From Crocinitomicaceae bacterium (GTDB taxonomy: Bacteria; Bacteroidota; Bacteroidia; Flavobacteriales_D; Crocinitomicaceae), in assembly GCA_017984635.1 (NCBI GenBank), contig JAGNZC010000002.1:1-64000 (forward strand): a stretch of DNA of 64,000 nt, written 5' to 3'. A model generated the notes under the pieces. It saw nothing but the letters and a program-made list of their open reading frames with translations, did no database searches and was not told where the DNA came from. Each line of letters begins with the position of its first letter. Position 1 is the stretch's first letter. The position numbers were made by a program, and so were the translations under genes. Shown piece after piece: positions 17,230 through 24,687 of this stretch.

Positions 17230-18138
17230 TTACTTTTTAAACTGTATCGGTTGACCAATTAATTTTGCGTAAACAGCTGTGAATTTAGCGCCGTAAAAAA
17301 TGATTTGCGAACTATAATACACCCATGCAAGAATGATGAAAAACGTTCCTGCGATTCCACCATTTGCAGCAAAGAAATAATTAAATAGGTAATATTTGAT
17401 TAACAATTGACCCAAATACAACAATGTTCCTGTCAACAATGCGCCTCTAAATGCTAGACGCCATTTGACAACTCCATCGTGAACATACTTGAATACCAAG
17501 GTGAAAATTACGACATTTCCAAAAATTGCAAAGCCATGTTGAAAAACGCTAACGATTGTTGTACTGATAATTCCATCGCCTGAAAAGAAAGAACTGCTAA
17601 TATTCAATACTACTGTTTGCGCAAAATATAAAACGATAATCACAACTGTCATGGCACCAATAAATAAAACGGAAGCCAAACGAACGACAATATTTTGAAC
17701 AATTTTCTTTTTCTTGGTATCGTATTTTACGACAATATCAAAAAACTCATTGATGCTTTGACGAAGCCCAATTACAAAAGCTGAACTAGCCACTAATAAT
17801 GTGATGATACTTACCAGTTCCAGAACAAAATTTCCTTTTTCAAAATTCATTTTATTCAAGAAATCCATAATTCCAGAAATGTCTGAAATTCCAATTTTTT
17901 CTGTTAGCACATTTTTAATGATGTCTAACATGGTTTTTTGTCCAATGATTTGACCAAAGAATGTAATACTTAAATACAACAATGGAACCATCGCGAAAAG
18001 CGAGTAATACGCAAGTGCGGCACCGTGAAACAAACCATTTTCTTCAACAAATTCTATCGTTGTTTGCTTAAATAAAGCAGGGACTTTCGACCATTGAATG
18101 GATTTAAACGGATTTAACGATGATGATTTTTTGGTCAT
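17230..18138 (-). CDS. YihY/BrkB-family inner-membrane protein
   Basis: 302 residues with six predicted membrane helices and the family signature GLFHGAALAYYSLFAMVPLLYL near residue 35. The closing pattern GTFFIILAWVYYSSQIIFYGAKFTAVYA is also typical. It was once annotated as ribonuclease BN by mistake; the true function of the family is unknown, with transport or envelope integrity proposed. The first 35 bp overlap the 3' end of the ABC ATPase gene, so the two are translationally linked. The cluster (acidic protein, ABC ATPase, YihY) runs on the minus strand and converges with the DUF4956 gene across only 2 bp. Confidence 0.85.
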   Translation of the reverse strand: MTKKSSSLNPFKSIQWSKVPALFKQTTIEFVEENGLFHGAALAYYSLFAMVPLLYLSITFFGQIIGQKTMLDIIKNVLTEKIGISDISGIMDFLNKMNFEKGNFVLELVSIITLLVASSAFVIGLRQSINEFFDIVVKYDTKKKKIVQNIVVRLASVLFIGAMTVVIIVLYFAQTVVLNISSSFFSGDGIISTTIVSVFQHGFAIFGNVVIFTLVFKYVHDGVVKWRLAFRGALLTGTLLYLGQLLIKYYLFNYFFAANGGIAGTFFIILAWVYYSSQIIFYGAKFTAVYAKLIGQPIQFKK

Positions 18139-19027
18139 GGTCCATTGCTTTTAAACTGTATAATAGGATGTTTTCTTTGTTTTCTGTGGTGAAGTAATTT
18201 TGATATACAACTCCCGTAAACAAAGATGTTTGATACTTCAATTGAAGAGTACCTTCTGGATGAATTTCATATTCATCTGGTCGGAATAATATGCGTTTTC
18301 CATTCAATAACACTTTATTGATCGGGCCAAATAACTTAGCTTCGTCCAATGTTTTTGGCTTGTAGTAAAAATCTTTTGGACTTGCTTTGCGAACAAACTT
18401 TCCATTTTTCATAAAATAAATAACAGAACACAAGCTTAAAATTTCAGCACCATCATGTGATACAAGCATAAAACTCGTTTTTCGAATTGCTTGTAGTTTC
18501 AATAAATAGTGAATTAATTTTGCACGTAATTTACCGTCTAAATGAACAAATGGCTCGTCCAATAAAATGATTTTCGGTTCACACGCTAATGCACGTGCAA
18601 TCGCTAAACGTTGCTGTTCTCCACCCGATAAAGTTGTCGCTTTTTGTTTTCTTAAAGTAGTCAACTCCATTAAATGCAACAATTCTTCCACCAATTGATC
18701 GCGCTGTTTTAACGGTAAATACAAGATTTGTTCCCGAATGTTTTCCTCAACAGTATGATAGGTATCTAGATGAAAATCTTGGTTGACTAATTGAATTTCT
18801 GGGTGACCTGGAACTAACTTAGTAGCAGGACCAATTACCTTTTCACCTTCAAATGTTACTTTGCCAGCTGTTGGTTCTAAAAATCCAGCAATAATTTTTA
18901 ACAAAGACGTTTTTCCAGCACCGCTCTTCCCTACTATTCCAATGATTTCTCCCGCTTTCAAGTCTAATGAAATGGATGAAAGAACGCTTCGTTCAAAAGC
19001 TAATTGTATATTCTCAACGATTAACAT
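18104..19027 (-). CDS. ABC transporter ATP-binding protein without an obvious permease
   Basis: 307 residues with a complete ATPase core: Walker A GKSGAGKTS (33-41), Q-loop QLVNQDFHLDTY, signature LSGGEQQRLAIARALA, Walker B IILLDEPFVHLDG, and the switch histidine in LVSHDGAEIL. The ~80-residue C-terminal extension (RILFRPDEYEIHPEGTLQLKYQTSLFTGVVYQNYF) looks like a TOBE-type regulatory domain, as in importer ATPases of the PotA/FbpC type. No permease or binding protein is nearby; the membrane partner could be encoded elsewhere or, speculatively, be the overlapping YihY protein. Its ATG overlaps the stop of the upstream acidic protein (TAATG). Confidence 0.85.
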   Translation of the reverse strand: MLIVENIQLAFERSVLSSISLDLKAGEIIGIVGKSGAGKTSLLKIIAGFLEPTAGKVTFEGEKVIGPATKLVPGHPEIQLVNQDFHLDTYHTVEENIREQILYLPLKQRDQLVEELLHLMELTTLRKQKATTLSGGEQQRLAIARALACEPKIILLDEPFVHLDGKLRAKLIHYLLKLQAIRKTSFMLVSHDGAEILSLCSVIYFMKNGKFVRKASPKDFYYKPKTLDEAKLFGPINKVLLNGKRILFRPDEYEIHPEGTLQLKYQTSLFTGVVYQNYFTTENKENILLYSLKAMDHDQKIIIVKSV

Positions 19028-19455
19028 TAAAAAATCAATGCTTTTGGAAATTCTTTGGATGCAATATAAATACCTGGGATCGGATTTGACATTGGTTCGT
19101 AATCTTTCAAAAACAAACGAATAACAAAACGTGTTTCCTCTTTTATTAATTCATGTTCTTCAACAATACTTTTAGATGCTCCAATAAAAGTTGAAGGCGC
19201 ATCTGATGATTTTATTTCGAACAAAAACATGTTTTCAACATCGTGTGAAAAAGCTGATCCATCTGGCATCTCTCCTTGTAAAGGAAAAGATACATTCTCA
19301 TGTGTTTCAACAGATTCTACAGAAGATGTTACAGAAAACTCATCTTCCCATTCGTATTTAAGATTATTTTCTGATTCTTCCCCATTGTGATGCGCTTCAG
19401 CATGTTCTGCTGAAAAATGCTCGTTTAATAGGTAAACATGAATTTTACATTCCAT
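19027..19455 (-). CDS. Uncharacterised acidic protein
   Basis: 142 residues with no recognised domain, signal peptide or membrane helix. It is rich in Glu/Asp/His (AEHAEAHHNGEESENN; YEWEDEFSVTSSVESVETHENVSF) and ends with a beta-strand-like segment (KEETRFVIRLFLKDY ... GIYIASKEFPKALIF). The stop codon overlaps the ATG of the ABC ATPase gene (TAATG), so it is the first gene of that operon and real translation is likely. A stretch of His and acidic residues could bind metal (inference only). I do not recognise it. Confidence 0.6.
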   Translation of the reverse strand: MECKIHVYLLNEHFSAEHAEAHHNGEESENNLKYEWEDEFSVTSSVESVETHENVSFPLQGEMPDGSAFSHDVENMFLFEIKSSDAPSTFIGASKSIVEEHELIKEETRFVIRLFLKDYEPMSNPIPGIYIASKEFPKALIF

Positions 19456-19495
19456 ACATTGAATTTTAATGTAAAATTACGTGTTTTATTCAATT

Positions 19496-19761
19496 AACCT
19501 GAGTTCGAATATTAAAACAAAGTCAAAATAAATTAAATGGCTTGGTTACAAGGCTGATTTTATAAGGGATAACGAGTTATCAAGTTAAAATCTAACGAAG
19601 GAAACAAGTTGTTTAATTTATTCAAAATAAGTTTTTTCTCCTCTAAACAGCAATCTACTTCCCTTTTTTGCTTCGAAATATCTCGATTTTACGATTTGAA
19701 AAATGTTGTATCTCACTATTTATATGTGTTTTGACAAAGTTTGAATAATCGAACTCAGGTT
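19496..19761. mobile_element. MITE-like element with ~34-bp imperfect terminal inverted repeats
   Basis: AACCTGAGTTCGA at 19496-19508 recurs as its exact reverse complement at 19749-19761. Read inward, the similarity continues for about 20 more bases (TATTaAAACaaaGTCAAAA against TATTcAAACttTGTCAAAA). The 266 bp between hold no protein frame, only AT-rich sequence. This is the form of a miniature inverted-repeat element or a decayed insertion-sequence remnant. A target-site duplication is not clear: the flanks are TTCAATT on the left and ATAAGC on the right. The rest of the 427-bp gap (19456-19882) holds only the promoter for the next gene. Confidence 0.55.
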
Positions 19762-19849
19762 ATAAGCTAATTCCTTCATTAAAAACATTCAAACAATCAT
19801 TCGTTGATGACATCGAATAGAATATTCAAAAGGAATCAAATTGATTTGC

Positions 19850-19857
19850 TATTTTTG
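19850..19857 (+). promoter_or_regulatory. -7 element (TATTTTTG) before the RlmI-like gene
   Basis: A perfect TAnnTTTG about 25 bases before the TTG start at 19883. It supports a start near 19883, because no ATG lies between the element and the conserved N-terminus. Confidence 0.5.
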
Positions 19858-19882
19858 CATTCAAATCTAAAAACGAATTTCA

Positions 19883-21052
19883 TTGAAAACTGTTCAAATT
19901 CACCGCAATAAAATAGACGCAATTTTAAGAAAACATCCTTGGATTTTCTCTGGAGCAATTACATCTAACACAGACACATTTAGTGATGGTGAGATTGTAA
20001 CAGTCGTTGATTCTAAAAATAATTTCTTGGCGCGCGGTCATTTTCAACATGCTACTATTGCTGTTCGTGTTTTAAGCTTTGAAGATCTTGAATTGGATCA
20101 AGCTTTTTTCAATGATAAAATTGCAAAAGCGGTTCAACTTAGAATGAACTTGAATTTAATCACAAAAGAAAATACGATTTGTCGTTTAATACATGGTGAA
20201 GGCGATTCATTACCTGGATTGATTGTTGATTTTTACAATGGTGTTGCTGTTGTTCAATGCCACAGTATTGGAATGTATAATTCAATTGTATTTATAACTG
20301 AAGCATTAAAAAATGCGTTTGGAAAACAATTAAAAGCCATTTATTCTAAGTCATCGGATACTTTACCTGCTAGAACAGACGTAGTAGATGGATATGTTTT
20401 TGGGAAATTTACGACACCACATCAAGCTTTGGAGCATGGTGTAAAAATCAATATTGATTGGATCAATGGTCAAAAAACAGGATTTTTCATCGACCAACGC
20501 GAAAACCGCTATTTATTAGGAAAATATGCTAACGGTAAAAAAGTTCTAAATACATTTTGCTATTCAGGCGGCTTTAGTTTATTGGCTTTAAAAAACAATG
20601 CTTCATTGGTACATTCCTTGGATAGTTCTAAAAAAGCAATTGCTTTGACAGATGAAAATGTTGATTTAAATCAATTCAATGATCGACATGCTTCAATCGT
20701 GGCTGATGCGATGGAATACATGAAAGATTTACCTGAAGATTACGATATTATCGTTCTCGATCCACCAGCATTTGCGAAACACCGCGACAAACGTCACAAA
20801 GCAATCCAGGGTTACAAACGATTAAATGCACATGCTATTCGTCAAATCAAACCAGGAGGATTAATTTTTACTTTTTCTTGTTCGCAAGTGGTTGACAAAA
20901 ATATGTTTACGAATACAATTATTGCTGCCGCAATTGAATCCGGAAGAAATGTGCGTATAATCGAACAACTTCACCAACCAGCGGATCATCCAATCAATGC
21001 TTTTCATCCTGAGGGAGAATATTTGAAAGGACTTGTAATTCAAGTTGATTAA
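19883..21052 (+). CDS. RlmI-like 23S rRNA (cytosine-C5)-methyltransferase
   Basis: 389 residues starting at TTG 19883 (MKTVQIHRNKIDAILRKHPWIFSGAI); no ATG precedes the conserved N-terminus. A PUA RNA-binding domain covers about 1-75 (HPWIFSGAI, ARGHF). The middle carries GEGDSLPGLIVD (105-116) and TGFFIDQREN (199-208). The SAM-binding core has NTFCYSGGFSLLAL (223-236), and the catalytic DPPAFAK motif lies at 293-299. This is the RlmI/RlmK-L family, which methylates 23S rRNA cytosine; the exact target base is not certain from sequence. The stop codon overlaps the ATG of the MATE transporter (TAATG), and fmt follows in the same operon. Confidence 0.85.
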   Translation: MKTVQIHRNKIDAILRKHPWIFSGAITSNTDTFSDGEIVTVVDSKNNFLARGHFQHATIAVRVLSFEDLELDQAFFNDKIAKAVQLRMNLNLITKENTICRLIHGEGDSLPGLIVDFYNGVAVVQCHSIGMYNSIVFITEALKNAFGKQLKAIYSKSSDTLPARTDVVDGYVFGKFTTPHQALEHGVKINIDWINGQKTGFFIDQRENRYLLGKYANGKKVLNTFCYSGGFSLLALKNNASLVHSLDSSKKAIALTDENVDLNQFNDRHASIVADAMEYMKDLPEDYDIIVLDPPAFAKHRDKRHKAIQGYKRLNAHAIRQIKPGGLIFTFSCSQVVDKNMFTNTIIAAAIESGRNVRIIEQLHQPADHPINAFHPEGEYLKGLVIQVD

Positions 21053-22386
21053 TGTTAAACCTAAATTACAAAACAATCCTTAAAGTTGCGTTGCCTTTGA
21101 TGGCTTCGAGTTTCATTCAATCGATTGTTTTATTAACTGATGCTGCATTTATTAGTCGCTACGACAAAACATCGCTTTCATTTGATGCCGTTGGTAACGG
21201 AGGTTTAATCTACATTACCATGTTTATGGCTTTAGTTGGTTTGAGTGATGGTTCTCAAATTATCATTGCGAGACGAATTGGACAAAACAACACCAATGCC
21301 ATTGGGCGAATATTTGGAACTTCCATTATCGCTCATTTATGTTTGGCTATAGTCTTATTTTTAATTATTCAATTGGTGATGCCCGACTTGTTGATGAGTT
21401 ACTCCAAACACAAAGATTTAGGTCGTTTACAAATTGATTTCATTTCCATTCGAAGTTATGCTTTGTTTTTTGCCTTGTTTACCCTTTCGATTCAAGCCTT
21501 CTTTCTTGCCAATGGAAAAACATGGGTTGTTTTAATCGCTGCATTGATTAATGCTTCCTCAAATATTGTATTAGATTACGTTCTTATCTTTGGGAAACTA
21601 GGTATACCTGAAATGGGATTAAAAGGCGCCGCTTGGGCCAATACCATTAGTGATGGACTCGCAATGACCTTTTTAGTGATTTTCATTGTTTTCTCTGCTG
21701 AACGAAAATCTATGCAATTGTTCAAACATTTTTCATTCAATTTCAAGTCATTTTTAGAATTGTTTAAAGTAGGAAGTCCGTTGATGTTACAAAGTTTTAT
21801 TGCCTTAGCCACTTGGACTGTTTTCTTTACTTGGATTGAACAAGTTGGGAAATTCGAATTAACCGTTTCACAAAACATCCGTTCCATTTACTTTCTTGCA
21901 TTTGTTCCCATTTTTGGTTTTTCAGCAACGACCAAAACCTATATCTCACAATACATAGGACGTAAAGAATTTCATTCCCTGAAAAAAATTCAACAACGCA
22001 TTCAATTGTTAACTATCTTGTTTTTATTTTTCTTCTTCCATGGTGCTCTATTTTATCCAGAAGTTTTAATAAAAATGGTCAATCCTAATGAACTCTATAC
22101 TGAAAAAAGTGCCGAAATATTACGTTTTGTAGCGATCTCCATTTTTCTTTATGGAACAGTTAGCGTCTATTTTCAAACCATTAATGGAAGTGGGAACACT
22201 TTTGCCTCTTTTATTATAGAAGTAATATGCGTGGGCGTTTACATGTTTTCTGCGTTTTTATTAATAAAAGTATTTCACCTCGATATTTTTTGGATTTGGT
22301 CAGTGGAATACATTTACTTTGGTATGTTAGGTTTACTTTCAATTAGTTACCTTTATTTCTTTAATTGGCAGAAAAAAATTGTATAA
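21052..22386 (+). CDS. MATE-family efflux transporter
   Basis: 444 residues with about twelve hydrophobic segments arranged as two similar halves. The N-terminal half opens with LKVALPLMASSFIQSIVLLTDAAFISRYD, the usual MATE beginning, and the second half repeats the theme (FKVGSPLMLQSFIALATWTVFFTWIE). MATE proteins export cationic drugs or metabolites using Na+ or H+ gradients across the inner membrane. The gene is translationally coupled at both ends: its ATG overlaps the RlmI-like stop, and its stop overlaps the fmt start (TAATG). The operon of rRNA methyltransferase, exporter and fmt has no obvious common theme. Confidence 0.85.
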   Translation: MLNLNYKTILKVALPLMASSFIQSIVLLTDAAFISRYDKTSLSFDAVGNGGLIYITMFMALVGLSDGSQIIIARRIGQNNTNAIGRIFGTSIIAHLCLAIVLFLIIQLVMPDLLMSYSKHKDLGRLQIDFISIRSYALFFALFTLSIQAFFLANGKTWVVLIAALINASSNIVLDYVLIFGKLGIPEMGLKGAAWANTISDGLAMTFLVIFIVFSAERKSMQLFKHFSFNFKSFLELFKVGSPLMLQSFIALATWTVFFTWIEQVGKFELTVSQNIRSIYFLAFVPIFGFSATTKTYISQYIGRKEFHSLKKIQQRIQLLTILFLFFFFHGALFYPEVLIKMVNPNELYTEKSAEILRFVAISIFLYGTVSVYFQTINGSGNTFASFIIEVICVGVYMFSAFLLIKVFHLDIFWIWSVEYIYFGMLGLLSISYLYFFNWQKKIV

Positions 22387-23342
22387 TGATTTCAAAAGAG
22401 TTTAAAATTGTTTTTATGGGTACGCCCGATTTTGCTGTTCATATATTAGCAAAGTTAGTGAACGAATCGTGCAATATTGTTGGTGTTATCACTGCTCCGG
22501 ACAAGCCAGCAGGAAGAGGACAACACATTCAAAAAAGTGCAGTTAAGCAATTTGCAGAAACGAAGGAATTAAACATCTTACAACCGACTAATTTAAAGGA
22601 TGAAAATTTCATTGCAGAATTACAAGCCTTACACGCCGATTTATTTGTTGTTGTAGCATTTAGAATGTTACCTGAGGTTGTTTGGGCAATGCCTCCAAAA
22701 GGAACAATTAATTTACATGCATCTTTATTACCAAATTACAGAGGAGCAGCACCTATCAATTGGGCTATTATAAACGGTGAAAATGAAACGGGCGTTACAA
22801 CATTCTTTATTGAAAAAGAAATTGATACGGGAAAAGTAATTGAACGCGCATCTGTTGTAATTGGAGAAAATGAAACTGTTGGAGAATTACACGATCGTTT
22901 GATGGAGTTAGGAGCAGAAGTGAGTTATTCTACCGTACTTAAAATTGCACTGAATCAAGCAGAAGCAATTGATCAATTAACCTTAACTACTGATGAATTA
23001 AAAATTGCACCTAAATTATTTAAAGAAAATAGTGTGATTGATTGGGGACAACCGATTGCCATTCTGCATGATTTCATTAGAGGACTTTCACCCTATCCTG
23101 CTGCCTGGTGTAAATTAAGACATACTTCAAAAGATGACGTAAAAACGTTTAAAATTCTCTTAACTGAAAAAACGAATATTCCTGCCGTTGGAAAGCAATT
23201 AAAACGTGATGCTTCCGGAATATTAATTCCTTGTAAAGATTTCTACATTCGAGTAACTGAATTACAAATGGAAGGGAAACGAAAAATGAATTTCAAAGAA
23301 TTTCTTGCAGGTAACCCATGTGAAGAATGGGAAGTTCTTTAA
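22386..23342 (+). CDS. fmt: Methionyl-tRNA formyltransferase
   Basis: 318 residues from ATG 22386 (MISKEFKIVFMGTPDFA), overlapping the MATE stop; a longer frame from TTG 22365 is rejected because this ATG fits both family start and coupling. The formyl-transferase N-terminal domain has GTPDFA, TAPDKPAGRG, HASLLPNYRGAAPINWAI (the catalytic Asn/His region) and EKEIDTGKVIE. The C-terminal OB-like tRNA-binding domain runs from about 210 (RGLSPYPAAW). It formylates initiator Met-tRNA with 10-formyl-tetrahydrofolate. A strong hairpin follows (23387-23433). Confidence 0.95.
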   Translation: MISKEFKIVFMGTPDFAVHILAKLVNESCNIVGVITAPDKPAGRGQHIQKSAVKQFAETKELNILQPTNLKDENFIAELQALHADLFVVVAFRMLPEVVWAMPPKGTINLHASLLPNYRGAAPINWAIINGENETGVTTFFIEKEIDTGKVIERASVVIGENETVGELHDRLMELGAEVSYSTVLKIALNQAEAIDQLTLTTDELKIAPKLFKENSVIDWGQPIAILHDFIRGLSPYPAAWCKLRHTSKDDVKTFKILLTEKTNIPAVGKQLKRDASGILIPCKDFYIRVTELQMEGKRKMNFKEFLAGNPCEEWEVL

Positions 23343-23386
23343 TCCTTGACACGCTACAAGTCAATAAAATGACCAAAAAACCCTTA

Positions 23387-23433
23387 AAAAATGGGGTTTT
23401 CAGCCATTGTTATTAACAAATGACCCCATTTTT
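23387..23433 (+). terminator. Long hairpin terminator after fmt
   Basis: AAAAATGGGG (23387-23396) pairs perfectly with CCCCATTTTT (23424-23433). The loop contains a second, imperfect stem (CATTGTT with AACAAATG). The ending T-run is part of the stem's right arm. Confidence 0.7.
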
Positions 23434-23464
23434 CAACAAAAACACACTTTTTTTGGCTTAAACG

Positions 23465-23495
23465 CTTGCATGACAAGTATATTCAGATATATTTG
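23465..23495 (+). promoter_or_regulatory. Promoter of the HU gene (-33 TTG, 19-bp spacer, TATATTTG)
   Basis: CTTG at 23465-23468 is followed after 19 bp by a perfect -7 element TATATTTG (23488-23495). This is the clearest complete Bacteroidota-type promoter in the window. Transcription should start around 23500, leaving a leader of about 33 nt before ATG 23535. Confidence 0.7.
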
Positions 23496-23534
23496 CTACG
23501 ATAATTTATTTGAAAATTTTTAAAACTCAAAACT

Positions 23535-23807
23535 ATGAACAAAGCAGAATTAATTGATGCGATCGCAGCTGAGGCTGGATTAACAAAAGCAGATGCAAAA
23601 AAAGCATTAGACGGATTTGTAAGTGCTACAGCTGGAGCATTGAAAAAAGGAGATAGAATCTCTTTAGTTGGATTTGGATCTTTCTCAGTTTCTAACAGAG
23701 CTGCTAGAACAGGACGTAACCCACAAACTGGAAAAGAAATCAAAATCGCTGCTAAAAACGTTGTACGTTTCAAAGCTGGTGCTGAACTTTCTGGAAAAGT
23801 TAACTAA
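23535..23807 (+). CDS. hup: HU-family DNA-binding protein
   Basis: 90 residues matching HU end to end: MNKAELIDAIAAEAGLTKADAKKALDG at the start, GDRISLVGFGSFSVSNRAARTGRNPQTGKEI through the DNA-binding beta arm, and NVVRFKAGAELSGKVN at the end. HU bends and compacts DNA as a dimer in the nucleoid. The family length (about 90) fits exactly, and the RNPQTG motif at the arm tip carries the intercalating proline. The gene is monocistronic with its own strong promoter and terminator. The codons look highly adapted (few rare codons), as expected for an abundant protein. Confidence 0.95.
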   Translation: MNKAELIDAIAAEAGLTKADAKKALDGFVSATAGALKKGDRISLVGFGSFSVSNRAARTGRNPQTGKEIKIAAKNVVRFKAGAELSGKVN

Positions 23808-23832
23808 TTCTTTTTTCTTAAAAGAAACAGAA

Positions 23833-23862
23833 AAGGAGAATCAATTGATTCTCCTTTTTTTA
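23833..23862 (+). terminator. Rho-independent terminator of the HU gene
   Basis: AAGGAGAATCAATTGATTCTCCTT is a near-perfect palindrome followed by a run of seven T. It faces the end of the sigma-factor gene (23884), so it may serve that gene in reverse as well. Confidence 0.85.
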
Positions 23863-23883
23863 TGTCAATCATTTTGATTGTAT

Positions 23884-24480
23884 TTACAATTCAATGCAAA
23901 TATTATTCTTCTCAACCATTTTTCTGATATTCATTAACGCATAGCGCATTCTTCCCAATGCAGTATTGATGCTAATATCTTCTAATTCTGCAATTTCTTT
24001 AAACGACATATCTTGAAAAATACGCATTTGAATAATACTTCTTTGAGAAGCAGGTAAATATTCAATTAATTGCACCATTTGATTTTCAATTTCATCGGTC
24101 ATCATTTTTTCTTGCACGTTTTTATCCGTTTGAGACAACGTATTGAAAATAGAATAATCATCTTTTAAAGAGGAAGACTCAGAAATCATTTTTACACGAC
24201 TCATTTTTCTGAAATGATCAATTACAAGATTGTGCGCAATTCGCATTGCCCAAGGTAAAAACTTCCCTTCCTCGTTATATTCTTGCAAGCGAAACTTATT
24301 AATAATTTTTACAAAAGTTTCTTGAAAAATATCATGTGCCAAATCTTGACAACGTACTTTCATGTAAACAAAACGATAAATTTTGTCTTTATGACGCATT
24401 AATAATGTTTCAAATGCTTTTTCGGTTCCAGAGATGTACAATGTAATTAACTCACGGTCATCCATACGCTTCAATTCCAT
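23884..24480 (-). CDS. ECF-type RNA polymerase sigma factor
   Basis: 198 residues with sigma region 2 (AFETLLMRHKDKIYRFVYMKVRCQ, DIFQETFVKI, FLPWAMRIAHNLVIDHFRK) and sigma region 4 (LPASQRSIIQMRIFQDMSFKEIAELEDISINTALGRMRYAL), joined by a variable linker. The lack of regions 1.1 and 3 makes it an extracytoplasmic-function sigma factor. No anti-sigma factor or membrane regulator is next to it, unlike many ECF genes, so its activation is unclear. The neighbours are hup and uvrA on the opposite strand. A 207-bp AT-rich gap (24481-24687) separates it from uvrA and carries the uvrA promoter. Confidence 0.92.
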   Translation of the reverse strand: MELKRMDDRELITLYISGTEKAFETLLMRHKDKIYRFVYMKVRCQDLAHDIFQETFVKIINKFRLQEYNEEGKFLPWAMRIAHNLVIDHFRKMSRVKMISESSSLKDDYSIFNTLSQTDKNVQEKMMTDEIENQMVQLIEYLPASQRSIIQMRIFQDMSFKEIAELEDISINTALGRMRYALMNIRKMVEKNNICIEL

Positions 24481-24662
24481 AACGTTTATTTTTTGTTAAA
24501 ATCAGAATTTAATAAGCGTAAAAATGTTTTATAGGCGTTTTTATTTTTTGAGTTATGAGTACTAAATTACTCTTTTTTTTGAAACTCCTATCAATTACAA
24601 GAAAATTTTGTATTTTTTTTTAATATTCATTTTTTTAAACAAGATTTCATCGAAGTTGTTTT

Positions 24663-24670
24663 TATCTTTG
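24663..24670 (+). promoter_or_regulatory. -7 element of uvrA (TATCTTTG)
   Basis: A perfect TAnnTTTG 17 bases before ATG 24688, consistent with a short leader of about 10 nt. Confidence 0.55.
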
Positions 24671-24687
24671 AACTTTCTAACTAAATA

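Noticed and set aside
23483-23773. Open frame opposite the HU gene
   Set aside because: Shadow of hup in the antisense frame; hup has a full-length family match, a promoter and a terminator.
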